This document shows positions 14,301-20,288 of a DNA stretch of 64,000 nucleotides, piece by piece (the first letter of the stretch is position 1; every line of letters starts with the position of its first letter). The stretch comes from an uncultured Phycisphaerales bacterium. Lineage in GTDB: Bacteria; Planctomycetota; Phycisphaerae; Tepidisphaerales; Tepidisphaeraceae. The notes beneath the pieces were generated by a model. That model had not been told where the DNA came from. It ran no database searches and saw nothing but the letters and a program-made list of their open reading frames with translations. The stretch spans positions 1 to 64,000 of the forward strand of contig CAIQIQ010000110.1 of NCBI GenBank assembly GCA_903871935.1, in the 5' to 3' direction. A program made the position numbers and the translations under genes.

Positions 14301-17300
14301 ATCGAACCGGTGATCTTCACCGTGCTGAAGAAGCCCTCACCCATCTCCTGGATCATCTCGTTGAGATGCAGCTTGCCGTCATTGTTTGGATCCTGGAGAA
14401 ACGCGCTGACCGTGAAACCAAGTCCACCATCGGCTCCCACCTCAACGATGTCGCAGGCATCCACCGAGATGCCGACCTTGAGCTCTCCCGAGGCCGACAG
14501 GAACGGCATATCGCCGCCGGTGCCATCGGCATTCTGCCGCGTGCTGATATAGAAGCCGTCAAAGACGTCCTGGGCTTTGTGGTCCGGGTCGGTGATCAGC
14601 TCACGGATGCCCGAGGTGTCGTAACCGAACGCCACCTTCCCCTGGACATCGAGTGATCCACCAAGGTTCAGATAGACTGTCGCGAAACCGACTGAGTAGA
14701 CGGGAATATGCACGCCGGCCTTGAAGCCCAGATGGATCGCCGGCAGATCCAGCGTGAACAGACTGACATCCTGCCCCAGCAGCAGTTTGAAGGCCTCCTT
14801 GGGATGCTGGATGAAGGGGAACTCCATCTTGATCCCGGCGCTGCCCAGGTCCTGCGTATCCTCCCAGAACGTCTGCGTGGCCGGATCGGAAGGCAGCTCA
14901 CCGGACACATCTCCCACATCGGTTGTGACGTTCGGGTCGAGCGTGCCTGGGTCGAACGACGGGCTGCGCGGATCGGCCCCGCCCAGATCGAAGTCACCCA
15001 GGCTGATCAGCAGTTCGCCGCTGTCGATGTGTGCCATCTTGCCGAAGTCTTCGACAACCTTCGCTATGGCTCCCAACGCCTTGATCCCGTCGGCGCCCTC
15101 CACCAGCCCAAACTTCTCGGCAATATCGACCAGGGTGTTGTAACCACTGGGCAGGAACCCAATCTCAGTGGTCAGCACGTCCAGCACCGGCGCGATCGGA
15201 TCGATAACGGCCTTCATCTTGTCAACGATCGGCGCCATGAAGCTGCTGAGGAACTCGCCGGCATCCAGTTGCACGTTCTTGAATTCGATGGTCGGCGCGC
15301 TGCCGTTCAGGTCCGGGTCGGTGGGCGAGAACTTCCAGTCCATCAGGAAGTTGGCGTGGAGCGATGGGAACGCCGCGTCACCGCCAAAGCTCGCAATGAT
15401 CAGCAAGTTCACCTTGGCTTCGGCGGTCAGGTGGGCTTCAATGCTGCTTGGGTCGAACAGACTGGGCAGTTCCGAGAGCGTTACTTCGTCGCCCGAATGA
15501 TTGAGATTGATGGAGAACGACCCACCAAAGTTCGTCGGATCGGCCGGATTGTCCTTGAGCTGAAGCTGGAGGAACAGCAGATTGCCCGTCATCGAAGCGC
15601 CGGGGATGCTGGCGCTCAGGTCCAGTTTCACTTCCGGGGCTGTGCCATCGTTGCCAGGGCTGGTATCAATAAAGAAGCCATCGCTCTTGTCAACGCCAAA
15701 CCAAAGGTTGATGTCGTAGCCTGCCGTCAACTGGATCGCGCCATCGCCCGAAAGCCCCAATGCCGGAATGCCCAGATCGAAATTCAGAGGAATACTGACC
15801 AGAGTCGCCGATTTCTGCAGGTGTAGCTTGTACTCAATGCGGGTGCTGTCGATAAACGTGCTGGGATCGAGACTGGGATCGCTAATATCGACGCCATCAA
15901 TCGTGACATCGATATCGCGGAAATCGCCGAAACCGCCGGCCGGCAGGACATTCAGGCCAGCGGGCCCCAGTGCCGCGTAAAGCCCCTTCCGGGCGATCTC
16001 GATGCTCGCCTGGCCACCCGTTCCCTCGGCCGTGTCAAAGGCCGCTTTGAGCTTGTCGTAGATATTGCTCCGCAGCGCTCCGCCAATGAAGTCCACGGCG
16101 GCACCCAGCTTGTCACCTACCAGTGGCAACCGGGTGCTGAGGACTTGTTTGCCCAGTGAAGCCTGCAGCTGGTCAAGCAGTTGCCCGATCCCCTCCAATA
16201 GCCCGTCCATATTCTGGGACAGGTCCATGTTCAGACCGATCTGGTGGATATCGGGCGCAGTAATCGACAGCGAGCCCGGGATATCAGACAGGTCGGCGAT
16301 CGAGACATCCAGATTGCCGACGAAGTTGGATGCCAGCGGGAAATACAGGGGCAGCACCGCATGGATCGCGCCGGTGAGATCGGCGCTGAAGATCGAAGGA
16401 CTGATCTCTCTCACTTCGTATCGGTGATTCGTGGTCGGCTCCACGCCAATCGAGAACTCCGCCGAGTCCACCGTGGCCGGGTTCAGCGTGGCGCCAATCT
16501 TGGCGGTGCCACCCTGGATTTTCACGCCCAGCGGTCCCATCGTGGCGCCGAAAGACAGGCTGGTGCCATTGACCTGCAGGCCGACACTGGCATGCGTTGA
16601 GTCATCAATGAATGCTTTGGGATGCGCGGGGTCGGTCAGATCGACACCGGCCGACACGTTCAGAGTCGCATTGGCCGAGTACGCGATCTGGCCACTTGCC
16701 CCCCCTGCCACCAGCTTCGACATGCCCTGAAGGAATCCCTTCACTGGGTTGCCATCGGGAAGCTCCGCCACCAGCTTATCCAGGTCCAGCGACAGAATCT
16801 GATTCCCACTCGCCGACGCTGTCACGGTGAACGTAATGCGCAGCAGGTGCCCGTCCATCTGAACATTCACCGCACCCGCGGGCAGCGAGAACGCGCTGGC
16901 GATGGCCGGCCCAACCTGCTGAATCGTCTTGCCCGTCAGCGACAGTCCGCCCAGCTTGCCGCTTACCGTGCTGGAGAGATTCAGCAGGTCGGCCAGGCTC
17001 TTATCCAGCAGCGGCAGTTTCTGCGATAGCACGCTGCCACGATTGGCCAGTCCCAGCAGGCTGGATATCCCCGTCAGGGACGAGACCAGGTCGCCGGACT
17101 TGATGCTGGTGAAGTCCAGCAATGACGCCATGTCCGAGTTGTATGCCAGACTCAAAGTGGCCGGATTCGGAGCGTGCGCCCAGTTGACCGTGATCGTCGG
17201 ACTGGCGGATACCGGGAGGCTCAGAACCCCGGCATTGACCGTGATGGGCAACGTCATGGTTGCATTGCCATCCAGCGTCAATTGCCTGACGAACCCTTGC

Positions 17301-19330
17301 GGATTGGCTCCTGCGTTCTGGAGCAGATCCGCCGCCGTCACTTGGCCGCCGGCCACGGGGTTGCCTGACCCCGACAACTGAAACCCGCCCGCCATGTACA
17401 TCGTTCCGCTGCCGCCACTGACGCCCACGCCCAGCATTCCGAGCCGACCCGTCGCTGATACACCGCTGACCGTCGCACTGGTATTGCCGCTTAGTGAGGT
17501 GTTCTGGAGATACACGTTGGCATTGACATCCACCGGCGCTGATACCTGGCCATTGGTGAAACCAAACTGCGTCACCATGGGATCGCTGGGATCCGCATAG
17601 AGCGTGATCTTGGCCGGCGCATCCCACTTGGTCTGGAAAGTGAGCCGCAGTCCGCTGCGCCCAACGCCGATCTTGTAGGACAGATCATTGGGGGCGCCAA
17701 TCAAGGCCGCGTTGAAGTCCGACACCAGATCATCAATGCCAACGTTGGTGGGGTCGCCGTGGACGACCAACGTCTCTGGGGCACCATCGCCGATGGCCAG
17801 TTGGAACGTGGTGGTGCCGGCAAACTGCCCATTGGCCGGCAGTGCCGCTCCGCCAGTGAGTGATGCGATCTTCGGAACCAGGTGAATGCCAAGCATGGTG
17901 TCAAAGCTGGCGTTCGTCGTCAGGCTGACCGTGCCCGCGCTGCTGCTCAGACTCAGCGGCTGCAGGCCTGCCGTCAGGCTGATGGGAGCGGTGGACAGGT
18001 CATTGGTTTTGCCAACGCTGATATGCCAGGAGAGTATCTGCGTGGTTGGGCTGTACGTGGCCGACAGCGCTGAGGCTGGAACGCCCAGGGCGGCGGCCCA
18101 GATTGTCTCCAGGGCCTGCACGTTGTGGAAAGTCGGGACACTGCCGCTGCCCAATCCACTGGAAATGCTGCTGATGACGCCGCTGAACCCAAAGAGATCC
18201 GACAGGCTCTTGGATGGAACAAACGGAGCGATGACGGTGCTCAGTGGCGAGATATTCGTCAGCGAGGTCGTGATCTGCTGGATCGCCGGAAGAAGGTCGG
18301 CCGCCGTCATGCCGCCGAAAGGCAGCAGCGGGAAGAAGTCTGCGCTGTACGACATCTGCGTCTGATAGAAGTTGCTGATGTCGTTGGAGTCCAGCGTGAT
18401 CTTCGGATTGCTCCCCCCCGGCTGAGGCATGGCATCGAAGTTGTACTGCACCGGCAGTGAGATATGCGCGGTGCCCGTCTTCGAGATCGACGGAGCCAGC
18501 GTCGTCAGAGCAGTGCCCTGCAGTTCCGGCAGCGTGATCGCCCCCGCCGCATCGTGATCTGGATCGGTCACCGAGAACGCCTGGGCGGCATGCGTGACCA
18601 CCGAACCGTTGACGATGCTCACGCCCAGAATGCCAACATCAGCGGCGAAGTTCAGACCCGTCGAATTGATGTCAGCGTTGAACGCGAGGGCATCGAACTT
18701 CACGTAGAAGGCATTGGGGGCCGCCGTGTAGTTGCCCTCGCCCAGGCCGAACGTCAGGCCTACGGTCGCTCCGGCGTTCAGTGTCACCACACCCGAGGAG
18801 TCGGGGTTAATGTTCAGGCCATGCCACTGGTAGCCCAGGTCAATGGGCATGTTGCCCAGCACACGCTGTGCGCTCATGGACAGGTGAAACTGATAGGAAT
18901 TGCCGTTGGCGCCGCTGACTTCGCCGCCACTGGTGCTGGATACCGTGAAGGTCAAATTCCCCGCGGTGGCCGAGAGCGTTCCCAGCAACGTACCAAGGCC
19001 CGTGTCGGTCGGACTGGCCGTCGCCAGGTAGTTGGAGACTGGCACGTAGAGTTGATCATGCAGGGCATCTTTCAGGTCCGCTGCCATGCCCATGCTTGTG
19101 GTAACGCCCGGCAGTATGGTCGGCAACGTTCCGTATTGCGGCAGGTTCCCCGCCCAGTCGGCCACCGAGTTCAAGCCCGTGGTGATCGCCGATGCTTCTG
19201 ACGCCGTGAACACATGACTTAGGAGGACGCGCTGCTCAAGCGACTCAACGTGCCTGGCGAGGCCGAACCCCGCAACCGGCTCGATGGCCCGTCGAATGAC
19301 TCTCCTGGCCTTGGCAGTTGCTCGTGTCAC
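1..19330 (-). CDS. Giant LEPR-XLL-type modular surface/secreted protein (3' end beyond window)
   Basis: One reading frame stays open from a GTG at 19330 to the window edge, giving at least 6,443 residues without a stop; the C-terminus is outside. The GTG is chosen because GAGGAG lies 7 nt upstream. Residues 31-38 read LEQRVLLS, a variant of the planctomycete LEPR-XLL N-terminal motif. Residues to about 1750 are rich in G/S/T/D and contain a flagellin-hook-like stretch (AIGDGAPETLVVHG). A PPC-type domain follows (about 1750-1835, with EEDWFHFQL). Then come five parallel beta-helix modules (13.81-3.38 kb) ending in SPAIDAGD-like motifs and joined by KNH-like Ig domains, two of which contain a malectin-like insert. 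Next are a nidogen-like domain (3.37-2.84 kb), an Ig-like domain (2.79-2.39 kb) and at least eight PKD-like repeats. The architecture suggests an exported adhesin or polysaccharide-binding protein. Function is inferred from domains only; no catalytic site was recognised. Confidence 0.9.
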   Translation of the reverse strand, partial: MTRATAKARRVIRRAIEPVAGFGLARHVESLEQRVLLSHVFTASEASAITTGLNSVADWAGNLPQYGTLPTILPGVTTSMGMAADLKDALHDQLYVPVSNYLATASPTDTGLGTLLGTLSATAGNLTFTVSSTSGGEVSGANGNSYQFHLSMSAQRVLGNMPIDLGYQWHGLNINPDSSGVVTLNAGATVGLTFGLGEGNYTAAPNAFYVKFDALAFNADINSTGLNFAADVGILGVSIVNGSVVTHAAQAFSVTDPDHDAAGAITLPELQGTALTTLAPSISKTGTAHISLPVQYNFDAMPQPGGSNPKITLDSNDISNFYQTQMSYSADFFPLLPFGGMTAADLLPAIQQITTSLTNISPLSTVIAPFVPSKSLSDLFGFSGVISSISSGLGSGSVPTFHNVQALETIWAAALGVPASALSATYSPTTQILSWHISVGKTNDLSTAPISLTAGLQPLSLSSSAGTVSLTTNASFDTMLGIHLVPKIASLTGGAALPANGQFAGTTTFQLAIGDGAPETLVVHGDPTNVGIDDLVSDFNAALIGAPNDLSYKIGVGRSGLRLTFQTKWDAPAKITLYADPSDPMVTQFGFTNGQVSAPVDVNANVYLQNTSLSGNTSATVSGVSATGRLGMLGVGVSGGSGTMYMAGGFQLSGSGNPVAGGQVTAADLLQNAGANPQGFVRQLTLDGNATMTLPITVNAGVLSLPVSASPTITVNWAHAPNPATLSLAYNSDMASLLDFTSIKSGDLVSSLTGISSLLGLANRGSVLSQKLPLLDKSLADLLNLSSTVSGKLGGLSLTGKTIQQVGPAIASAFSLPAGAVNVQMDGHLLRITFTVTASASGNQILSLDLDKLVAELPDGNPVKGFLQGMSKLVAGGASGQIAYSANATLNVSAGVDLTDPAHPKAFIDDSTHASVGLQVNGTSLSFGATMGPLGVKIQGGTAKIGATLNPATVDSAEFSIGVEPTTNHRYEVREISPSIFSADLTGAIHAVLPLYFPLASNFVGNLDVSIADLSDIPGSLSITAPDIHQIGLNMDLSQNMDGLLEGIGQLLDQLQASLGKQVLSTRLPLVGDKLGAAVDFIGGALRSNIYDKLKAAFDTAEGTGGQASIEIARKGLYAALGPAGLNVLPAGGFGDFRDIDVTIDGVDISDPSLDPSTFIDSTRIEYKLHLQKSATLVSIPLNFDLGIPALGLSGDGAIQLTAGYDINLWFGVDKSDGFFIDTSPGNDGTAPEVKLDLSASIPGASMTGNLLFLQLQLKDNPADPTNFGGSFSINLNHSGDEVTLSELPSLFDPSSIEAHLTAEAKVNLLIIASFGGDAAFPSLHANFLMDWKFSPTDPDLNGSAPTIEFKNVQLDAGEFLSSFMAPIVDKMKAVIDPIAPVLDVLTTEIGFLPSGYNTLVDIAEKFGLVEGADGIKALGAIAKVVEDFGKMAHIDSGELLISLGDFDLGGADPRSPSFDPGTLDPNVTTDVGDVSGELPSDPATQTFWEDTQDLGSAGIKMEFPFIQHPKEAFKLLLGQDVSLFTLDLPAIHLGFKAGVHIPVYSVGFATVYLNLGGSLDVQGKVAFGYDTSGIRELITDPDHKAQDVFDGFYISTRQNADGTGGDMPFLSASGELKVGISVDACDIVEVGADGGLGFTVSAFLQDPNNDGKLHLNEMIQEMGEGFFSTVKITGSIYALFDAWVEIKIPLTPFHYTWELVNIKVTLVDVSSVHKGIVGDRFAPNTKQTSAADIGVGPGIHLNSLSLVKPNEEDWFHFQLPRTDSIDIATQCIPGMVNTTTEVYDKNGSLIATTAGDGSPLKTLTLENLAADEYFIHVIGDGVGTGYYSLSIDPSKTSATHIYYVSPLMGSTESFYTLAPGFDGNDGLTPWTPMASVQALINKYALGPTDLILIDTGKYADSVTIGTSVNGAIFAGSPRGSIYGNRDGTPEKLVTWTVAGGTNNRITGIQLDYGGAGFGSAAFVLSGGSSNTVDHIQVRGYGVGIEDAATNDQLLSNQVNGTVGIQIDAAATGTLVKSNSVSVDGIGIEDDGTNVTITKNFIGHLTSETSYGTGIYIQGTGAQVLNNNVKQILNGITVVGAGGDFLISGNTLLGFGYVPPLTPVPAGISVQGFGTARVTGNSVQKFAFGIKVMLAGAVVDSNTVLGGQWGIDIKASNVTVGPSNPATQAGNLVYTNSVIGIRIGSGLSGVNVFLNSVHDNGTGIDSSSTSNIYSNDVYQNTVGIDSAGGIVGPSDWTTPNTVHDNTTGIQTAANTLVHFNRIYANQDGIIAADGDNINHNVIYRNTGHGIVDTGHTNVSVTSNTVYLTGGAGLQVQGGSTNTTVRNNLFEADGGGCDIFIATDSQVGFTSDYNNLFRTGAGKIVWFEKDFADLYDWQIEADLDLHSIGYIAPSPTLDAPQFADLASDNYSLKATSTSIDAGNPASAYGLEPGPNGGNIDLGAYGNTAKATPSAASYIRIDYPNLYIDWEADRARSILWHTYNVSGNVRLELWQEGGGKVADIATVAASAGTYLWSPGNSGITPDPLNRYRIHVVSVTTPTTVAVAREFFSVPPVSHNYYINDGSTVGDEYSSAIGDNRNTGRSASAPKADLLPMLRSYPLSANDTVHIDTGSYIDVRNLNINYNVDVTKPNPGTGLGDDQGFAVVGPLSHNATLDRANSNASTTHVDIDTANFVSFSHLHLLGGSAGILVHNSSRNFNGDHLEVANTGGDGISLDNGAVSSTLDSLLVHDNAGYGVLVRAKLDALSNSTVYNSGRDGINLSSADGMTIQRNTIYNNAGYGLFVSIGGTQGVVIGSLNLADHAGNIVHDNQYDGIYVNGSAPAGNTIAGNVAYGQTGIRSSGIVSTGNNDRISLNITYGNSVGITVYGNGTVDQNRVYGNSDMGILIRGAGALVQYNTVSGSKIGIYSNGGYDTIANNTVIDNTQAGIELDNATVGYAASGTPPHPTILSNTIRQGAGGIGVDVLNRSGSVEIRNNIIDMPTGPAAISVSSDSQIGFISDFNLFHTAAGAVGIWQGTPRNTLAQWRNATYGDVNSITGDPLFVDAAGGDLHLQSQYGSNHGGSLAPVLDGATHLPDPGLGYWLADSNTSPAIDRGDAALPFASEPAPNGNYANLGAESNTVLASKSPTSYVLVTSPTDGVVWPEGQTYNITWRTQDAVGTVAIELLSGGSVVRTLSSAAANTGSFSWTLPADLPAGSDYAIRITRNDGSGAVGYSPSPFVIAPVTHTYYVATTGDDSNSGLDAADPKSSIRGVFFSYHVGVGDTIQVAGGTYHLTTNIFLDPVVSGITITGSTDQANPTILDRQNTSSGSYVFQMTGAHHVTLDHLAMTGGYAAIYDNYNDSADYLTLRNDDIYGNYGYGIDLQQATHTTIQDNSIHASDQYQQWHLTITGTDNTIAGNTITGPSINYGGVGISATGSRISVLNNVISHVGSGMQVTFNGYSATAADLMTVAGNQVHDVTGAGLYVSGYASVSHNSVWNANASGGVYSGAFYVSGVLGTRVFSNTVHDSTNNGLYISGTAFLSNNIAYANSAAGIFTTGNVTVQGNTVYSNATGISGGGPILNNIIYNNTSYGILVQANGGLSGSAYHPSIVNNTIYEPTGFGIAAISNTSNLDVRNNIIVVAGGAAYSIAADSQSGFKADYNIVNTAGGGFVAIWGSTPFVTLGAWTSTMGFDTHSLNADPRFIDAGSNNFHLSNGTGGEFPTPASPAIDAGDPASFYLSEPQPNGNRVNIGADGNTALANPSVSPAIQVTSPAAGDQLQEGQTYPITWQSTGLSAKTPIAFINSGGLAVGKWSADYYDLLATGTGLSTWTYANTIDTTGLTSPAPQGVYQSAVYPNSGSVLGYDLAVPDGTYTLRLHFVEPNQYIGVNDRHFDIIVNGVTVMSNYNILGHTGAAFKADIQQFTVAATGGNGIQLRLDGLYPMISGVEVLAANLAGLPNPHFNVDVSVDNGVHWSPVATNLSTDQFGVGSYNWTAGPASDGTAAILRVTSADNGSIVGQTLPFQIAPSGHTFYVNDGSTTGDEYTTAIGSDTNNGKLPNRPMATLSALLAAYSPHAGDTIYVDSGTYNLASAIVLTAANSGVHIVGPTSHQAVINRGSATYGSYGFQITGASNVTLDHLTITGAYEGIHADSSYGTPSTGLTITNDVIYANYQYGINLLSGNNAAVISSNTIYGIPGAYPATTIQTYGVSISGTGSLVSGNNIYLSDSTGISVTNTGNTISGNTVHGNGSYGIYTYGNSTVTGNTVYGQSSGYYGRGISISSGSLATGNIVYGNLVGIDASGTGTVVSGNRVYNNSTDGLSVSGTVLTQGNAVYSNGIGILASYGSDLVGRVTGNLIYANSVAGMQINGASLDSNNGAHLIVIGNTIYQPSADGIQITGQSKSVELRNNIIDAGAGYAIKVDGDSTTGLVSDYNLINAFGTAQVGRFSNVTLSTLDDWYYNTLLDDHSISGDPLFINPAGADAILGYAGGADHGTDDNFHLQSGSSAIDAGDPSSAYLLEPQSNGDRVNIGYDGNTSQAAVGSQHAIMLRSPSGHQRLTVGQATTITWGSVGITQQSPVELINCGGPAVGSFSANAYETIGSTQSSSNVVDTSGVIDPPPANVYKTYAMAPYGIGNKLEYSLPVPDGSYTLRLHFADAYSYLGIRRFDIRINGITARSAYDIAADAGSDYKAVQQTFTTTATGGQGITLDLVNFDYYGAIISGIEVLCDNAGAAPSPTFNLQVSTNGGGSWFTIASGLTANHLGEGSYNWTPLTASSNAILRITSSDVLTSSAPMVIALAGHDYYINDNSTAGDTLTTAVGNNANTGKSPDQPMATLQALLALYSPTTGDTVHVDNGSYTVVRNILLPLADSGLLIQGPTTGSATFTRSYHYSSSTQTAVFQPVGGVTNLTLDHLAITGGDYGIFGATDYYNTVSSRLTVSNSTIYSNYTAGISLGQHNDFAAVTNSNVYGNTQDGIDIAGTDGTVSGDNVHGNGYTGIYLTGVRGLIQNNQAWANSTGISESTSATTPGVLISGNTVHDNSGYGISTSTSTTQVVGNTVYGQTSYGTGIRGTGQITGNTLYNNTYGITAYSSYSALSTVSGNRVYHNTSYGISISGNGGVVSGNRVYSNPIGIETDGSSFSGRIENNIVYANSSQGILINHGGYSANGYGITYYYWAQISDNTVYQPVGDAIRIQNSSAFVALRNNILQSNAGYDLYVTADSQVAGIDSDWNLLVRQNTAASRTAYWGSADRLTLADWQGATGRDPNGVATTDARFINANGADNVFAYDTTQNIDGGADDNFQLAAGSPAIDRGTEWAGTSTDLLNHVRVDDPGTTNAGSHQIVYSQLATNNFNALGGVSQGWSGNYTYWSLNLPFTFPFYDQAYSQVYVSSAGYLQFATSSGAGDNSNSVANFIGYARIAPMWAWMSTSAVYVDSSVANQITIRWSGLEQSYYPNQPVNFSTTLYSNGSIRFDYGSGNTNLGSNGATVGISSGDSIHYRLGSYNGSTSLGNARSLFFDRTPLGFTDFGAYEFTGQSNDATVTVVNAVTPLVIGTGGTSRLPINAITVTFNHAISYVDAVSAGLYELRGAGVDGIFGNADDTLFTLIPQYTADSTNLTLNILGGPLPQGNYRLTVFGTSPRALHDVNGQSVDGDNNGAAGGNYVRSFVMGPPDVVPVITLIAPLPISEGVPFAQDASFVDPDAGDSWTATVNYGDNSGTVALALNPDQSFHLAHDYADNGSYTITVTVSDSFGLSDTKTITQVINEVAPTATFGSNSPILEGATATVSFTNPTDPSTRDAGYFRYSFDFNNDGAFEILSSSSTSATIPAGYLPIGGGSRVIHGRISTSNDGAYTDYYTTLTVNNVLPNITADLNASIITWQTYTASGSFTDPGTGETYTATVDYGDGAGAQPLTLQANKTFSLSHPYAAAGNYSVIVSISDGGSSPSTATGTAAVADPAVLPATGIDISCTQYLNYSGNIASFTPFAKTTPADYELTVDFGDGVNDGSAFIYDGGDGMFYVQGSKTYASIDGSPFTITTTITDPAIGLATVTSTATVAEPVYVTLPGVGIDITPKRGQSFYGPIATFTPLAGTSAADYLSSADWGDGTSGESSTWVNDNGDGTFSVYGYHTYYKVGTFSVTTSFNDGPFVSGSATSTATVTNPVPFIYAYTIYVNQLQPFTDRWVAYFTDQYPADLSAYSAAIDWGDGHTSAGVVNESEGYYYITGSYNYQTFGTLTLTVTLDKTVAGEAPETVVASSQAQVYAEWFGGNGVDISVPAQIPTPVTIAQFSADPAIDAGQFTASILWGDGNVSAGTIIADPANPGQFTVTGTASYAAAGDYQVTVQVIEQGYDAAIYENDFTAAAHVSAVPLQVTVLPVKATVGTLFEGQVATFTDLNPDSPASADFTATIFWGDGQQSPGLITPVSGNTFSVSGTHLYSLGGSLPLQVIIGTNVFTDPVVNG
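3380..13810 (-). repeat. Five beta-helix modules in the giant gene
   Basis: Five homologous coding modules start at about 13810, 11668, 9660, 7308 and 4990 (minus strand), each opening with a YY[IV]NDGSTxGDEYTTAIG-like linker in varied form. Each continues with a DTI(Y/H)VDSGTY-type strand, many N-rich helix rungs (NTVYGN, SGNxVYxN) and a SPAIDAGDPAS-like end. Linkers 1 and 2 are simple KNH-like Ig domains (YNITWRT type). In linkers 3 and 4 (about 8.10-7.32 and 5.78-4.99 kb) a malectin-like domain (YTLRLHFVEPN; FDIIVNGV) is inserted in the Ig fold. The first four modules are 2.0-2.35 kb and the fifth is shorter. Rungs diverge, so these are old protein-level duplications rather than identical DNA repeats. 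Confidence 0.8.
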
Positions 19331-19956
19331 AGCTTGTCTCCTCAATGCAGTATCCCTGCGAAGTACCTTGCCTCGGGCATGGCTCCCCGCAGCAACATAT
19401 CACATGAAAGCCAGCGCACCCGATAGCGTCCCGTACCTGTCTGGAAGATCCATCATTACTACAGCGGCAATGAAAATCGCACTCAGACCATGTGTTGGGT
19501 GTGGTATATACCACAACTCGCTTGACGCACCAGAAATAAATCCGCTGGCTTTTTCTGGCGGCTGTTCCCCCGAGGATCCGATTGGGTGTCCCTCCGCGTC
19601 ACCGTTCCGTCGCGCGTGGAGGCCGATCCAGCGTTCCGCGCCAGTAACTTCCGGGGTTCCACGCGTTTCCCCTGGCCCGTTTCCAGGGCGCCAACGCACG
19701 TTCGCATCGCGCTGCGACAATGCTAGCCAGTGCTCACTAATACATGCGCGCGTCATCCGCGCCTGTTGACGATGGACGATGGGATCCCCGCTGATGTCCC
19801 CTTTGTTCGAACCCGCGACCGCCCACATCAAGCTGAAAGACTTAGGCGGCCGCTCACGCCGCGGCCAGGTCATCCATAACCACCGGACTGCGCACCTGCC
19901 ACTGCCTCCGCCGCCAACAGGTTCAATGTAAGGTCGGCTGGTGCCCCTTCAGATGA
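19331..19956. other. Intergenic stretch upstream of the giant gene
   Basis: No convincing gene was found here. The small open frames in this stretch have no start signal, no recognisable motif and atypical composition. It should hold the promoter of the giant gene (transcribed leftward from here); I could not pick a confident -35/-10 pair. A GTTCGAAC element near 19805 resembles a tRNA T-loop but has no pairing T-stem. Confidence 0.4.
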
Positions 19957-20151
19957 CTTCAATCACCACGGTGGTCCGAACTCGGATCGAGTGGCTATCG
20001 GGCACGACAACGGCTTGCTCAAGGACGATGTGTCCCACGCGGCTATGACCTGCGAGCCACCCCGGAACGTTGCCCGGAATGCGGCACTGTGAAGCCGGCA
20101 ACATTTCTTTGGCATTGCCAGTGCCGCTTCGGTATCCTCTTGTTGCCCTAA
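19957..20151 (+). pseudogene. Remnant of a planctomycete zinc-ribbon hypothetical protein
   Basis: A 64-codon open frame follows a TGA at 19954-19956, has no ATG or plausible start, and ends in TAA at 20149-20151. It contains [16 protein letters not shown], the hallmark C-terminal zinc ribbon of short, often membrane-anchored planctomycete proteins of unknown function. In intact members the motif begins [12 protein letters not shown]. Here it reads CVPRGYDL, so one cysteine of the first CxxC pair is replaced by Arg, while the second pair (CPEC) is intact. The lost N-terminus and broken metal site suggest a decayed gene. That intact members are widespread in planctomycetes is recalled family knowledge; the decay is inference. 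Confidence 0.6.
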
Positions 20152-20288
20152 GCCATCCGCAATGGGTGGCATTCCCAACTGCTCTTCGCCACCTTCCCTG
20201 CTACACTGGCGGAGAGCAAGCCAGTAGCCGCCTCCAGCTTCTTCCAACCTGGCCGGTCCATGGTCTTGCAGGTGCACTTGTCGCGATA

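Noticed and set aside
272..15826. Long plus-strand open frames opposite the giant gene (for example 11894-13729, 8570-10078, 6653-7912)
   Set aside because: They are codon-aligned antisense frames of the giant gene, caused by its GC-rich, low-stop composition. Their translations have no recognisable domain, and the minus strand gives clear PKD, beta-helix and malectin motifs.
19800..19812. tRNA-like T-loop (GTTCGAAC)
   Set aside because: The flanking bases do not form a T-stem and no acceptor or anticodon stem could be drawn.
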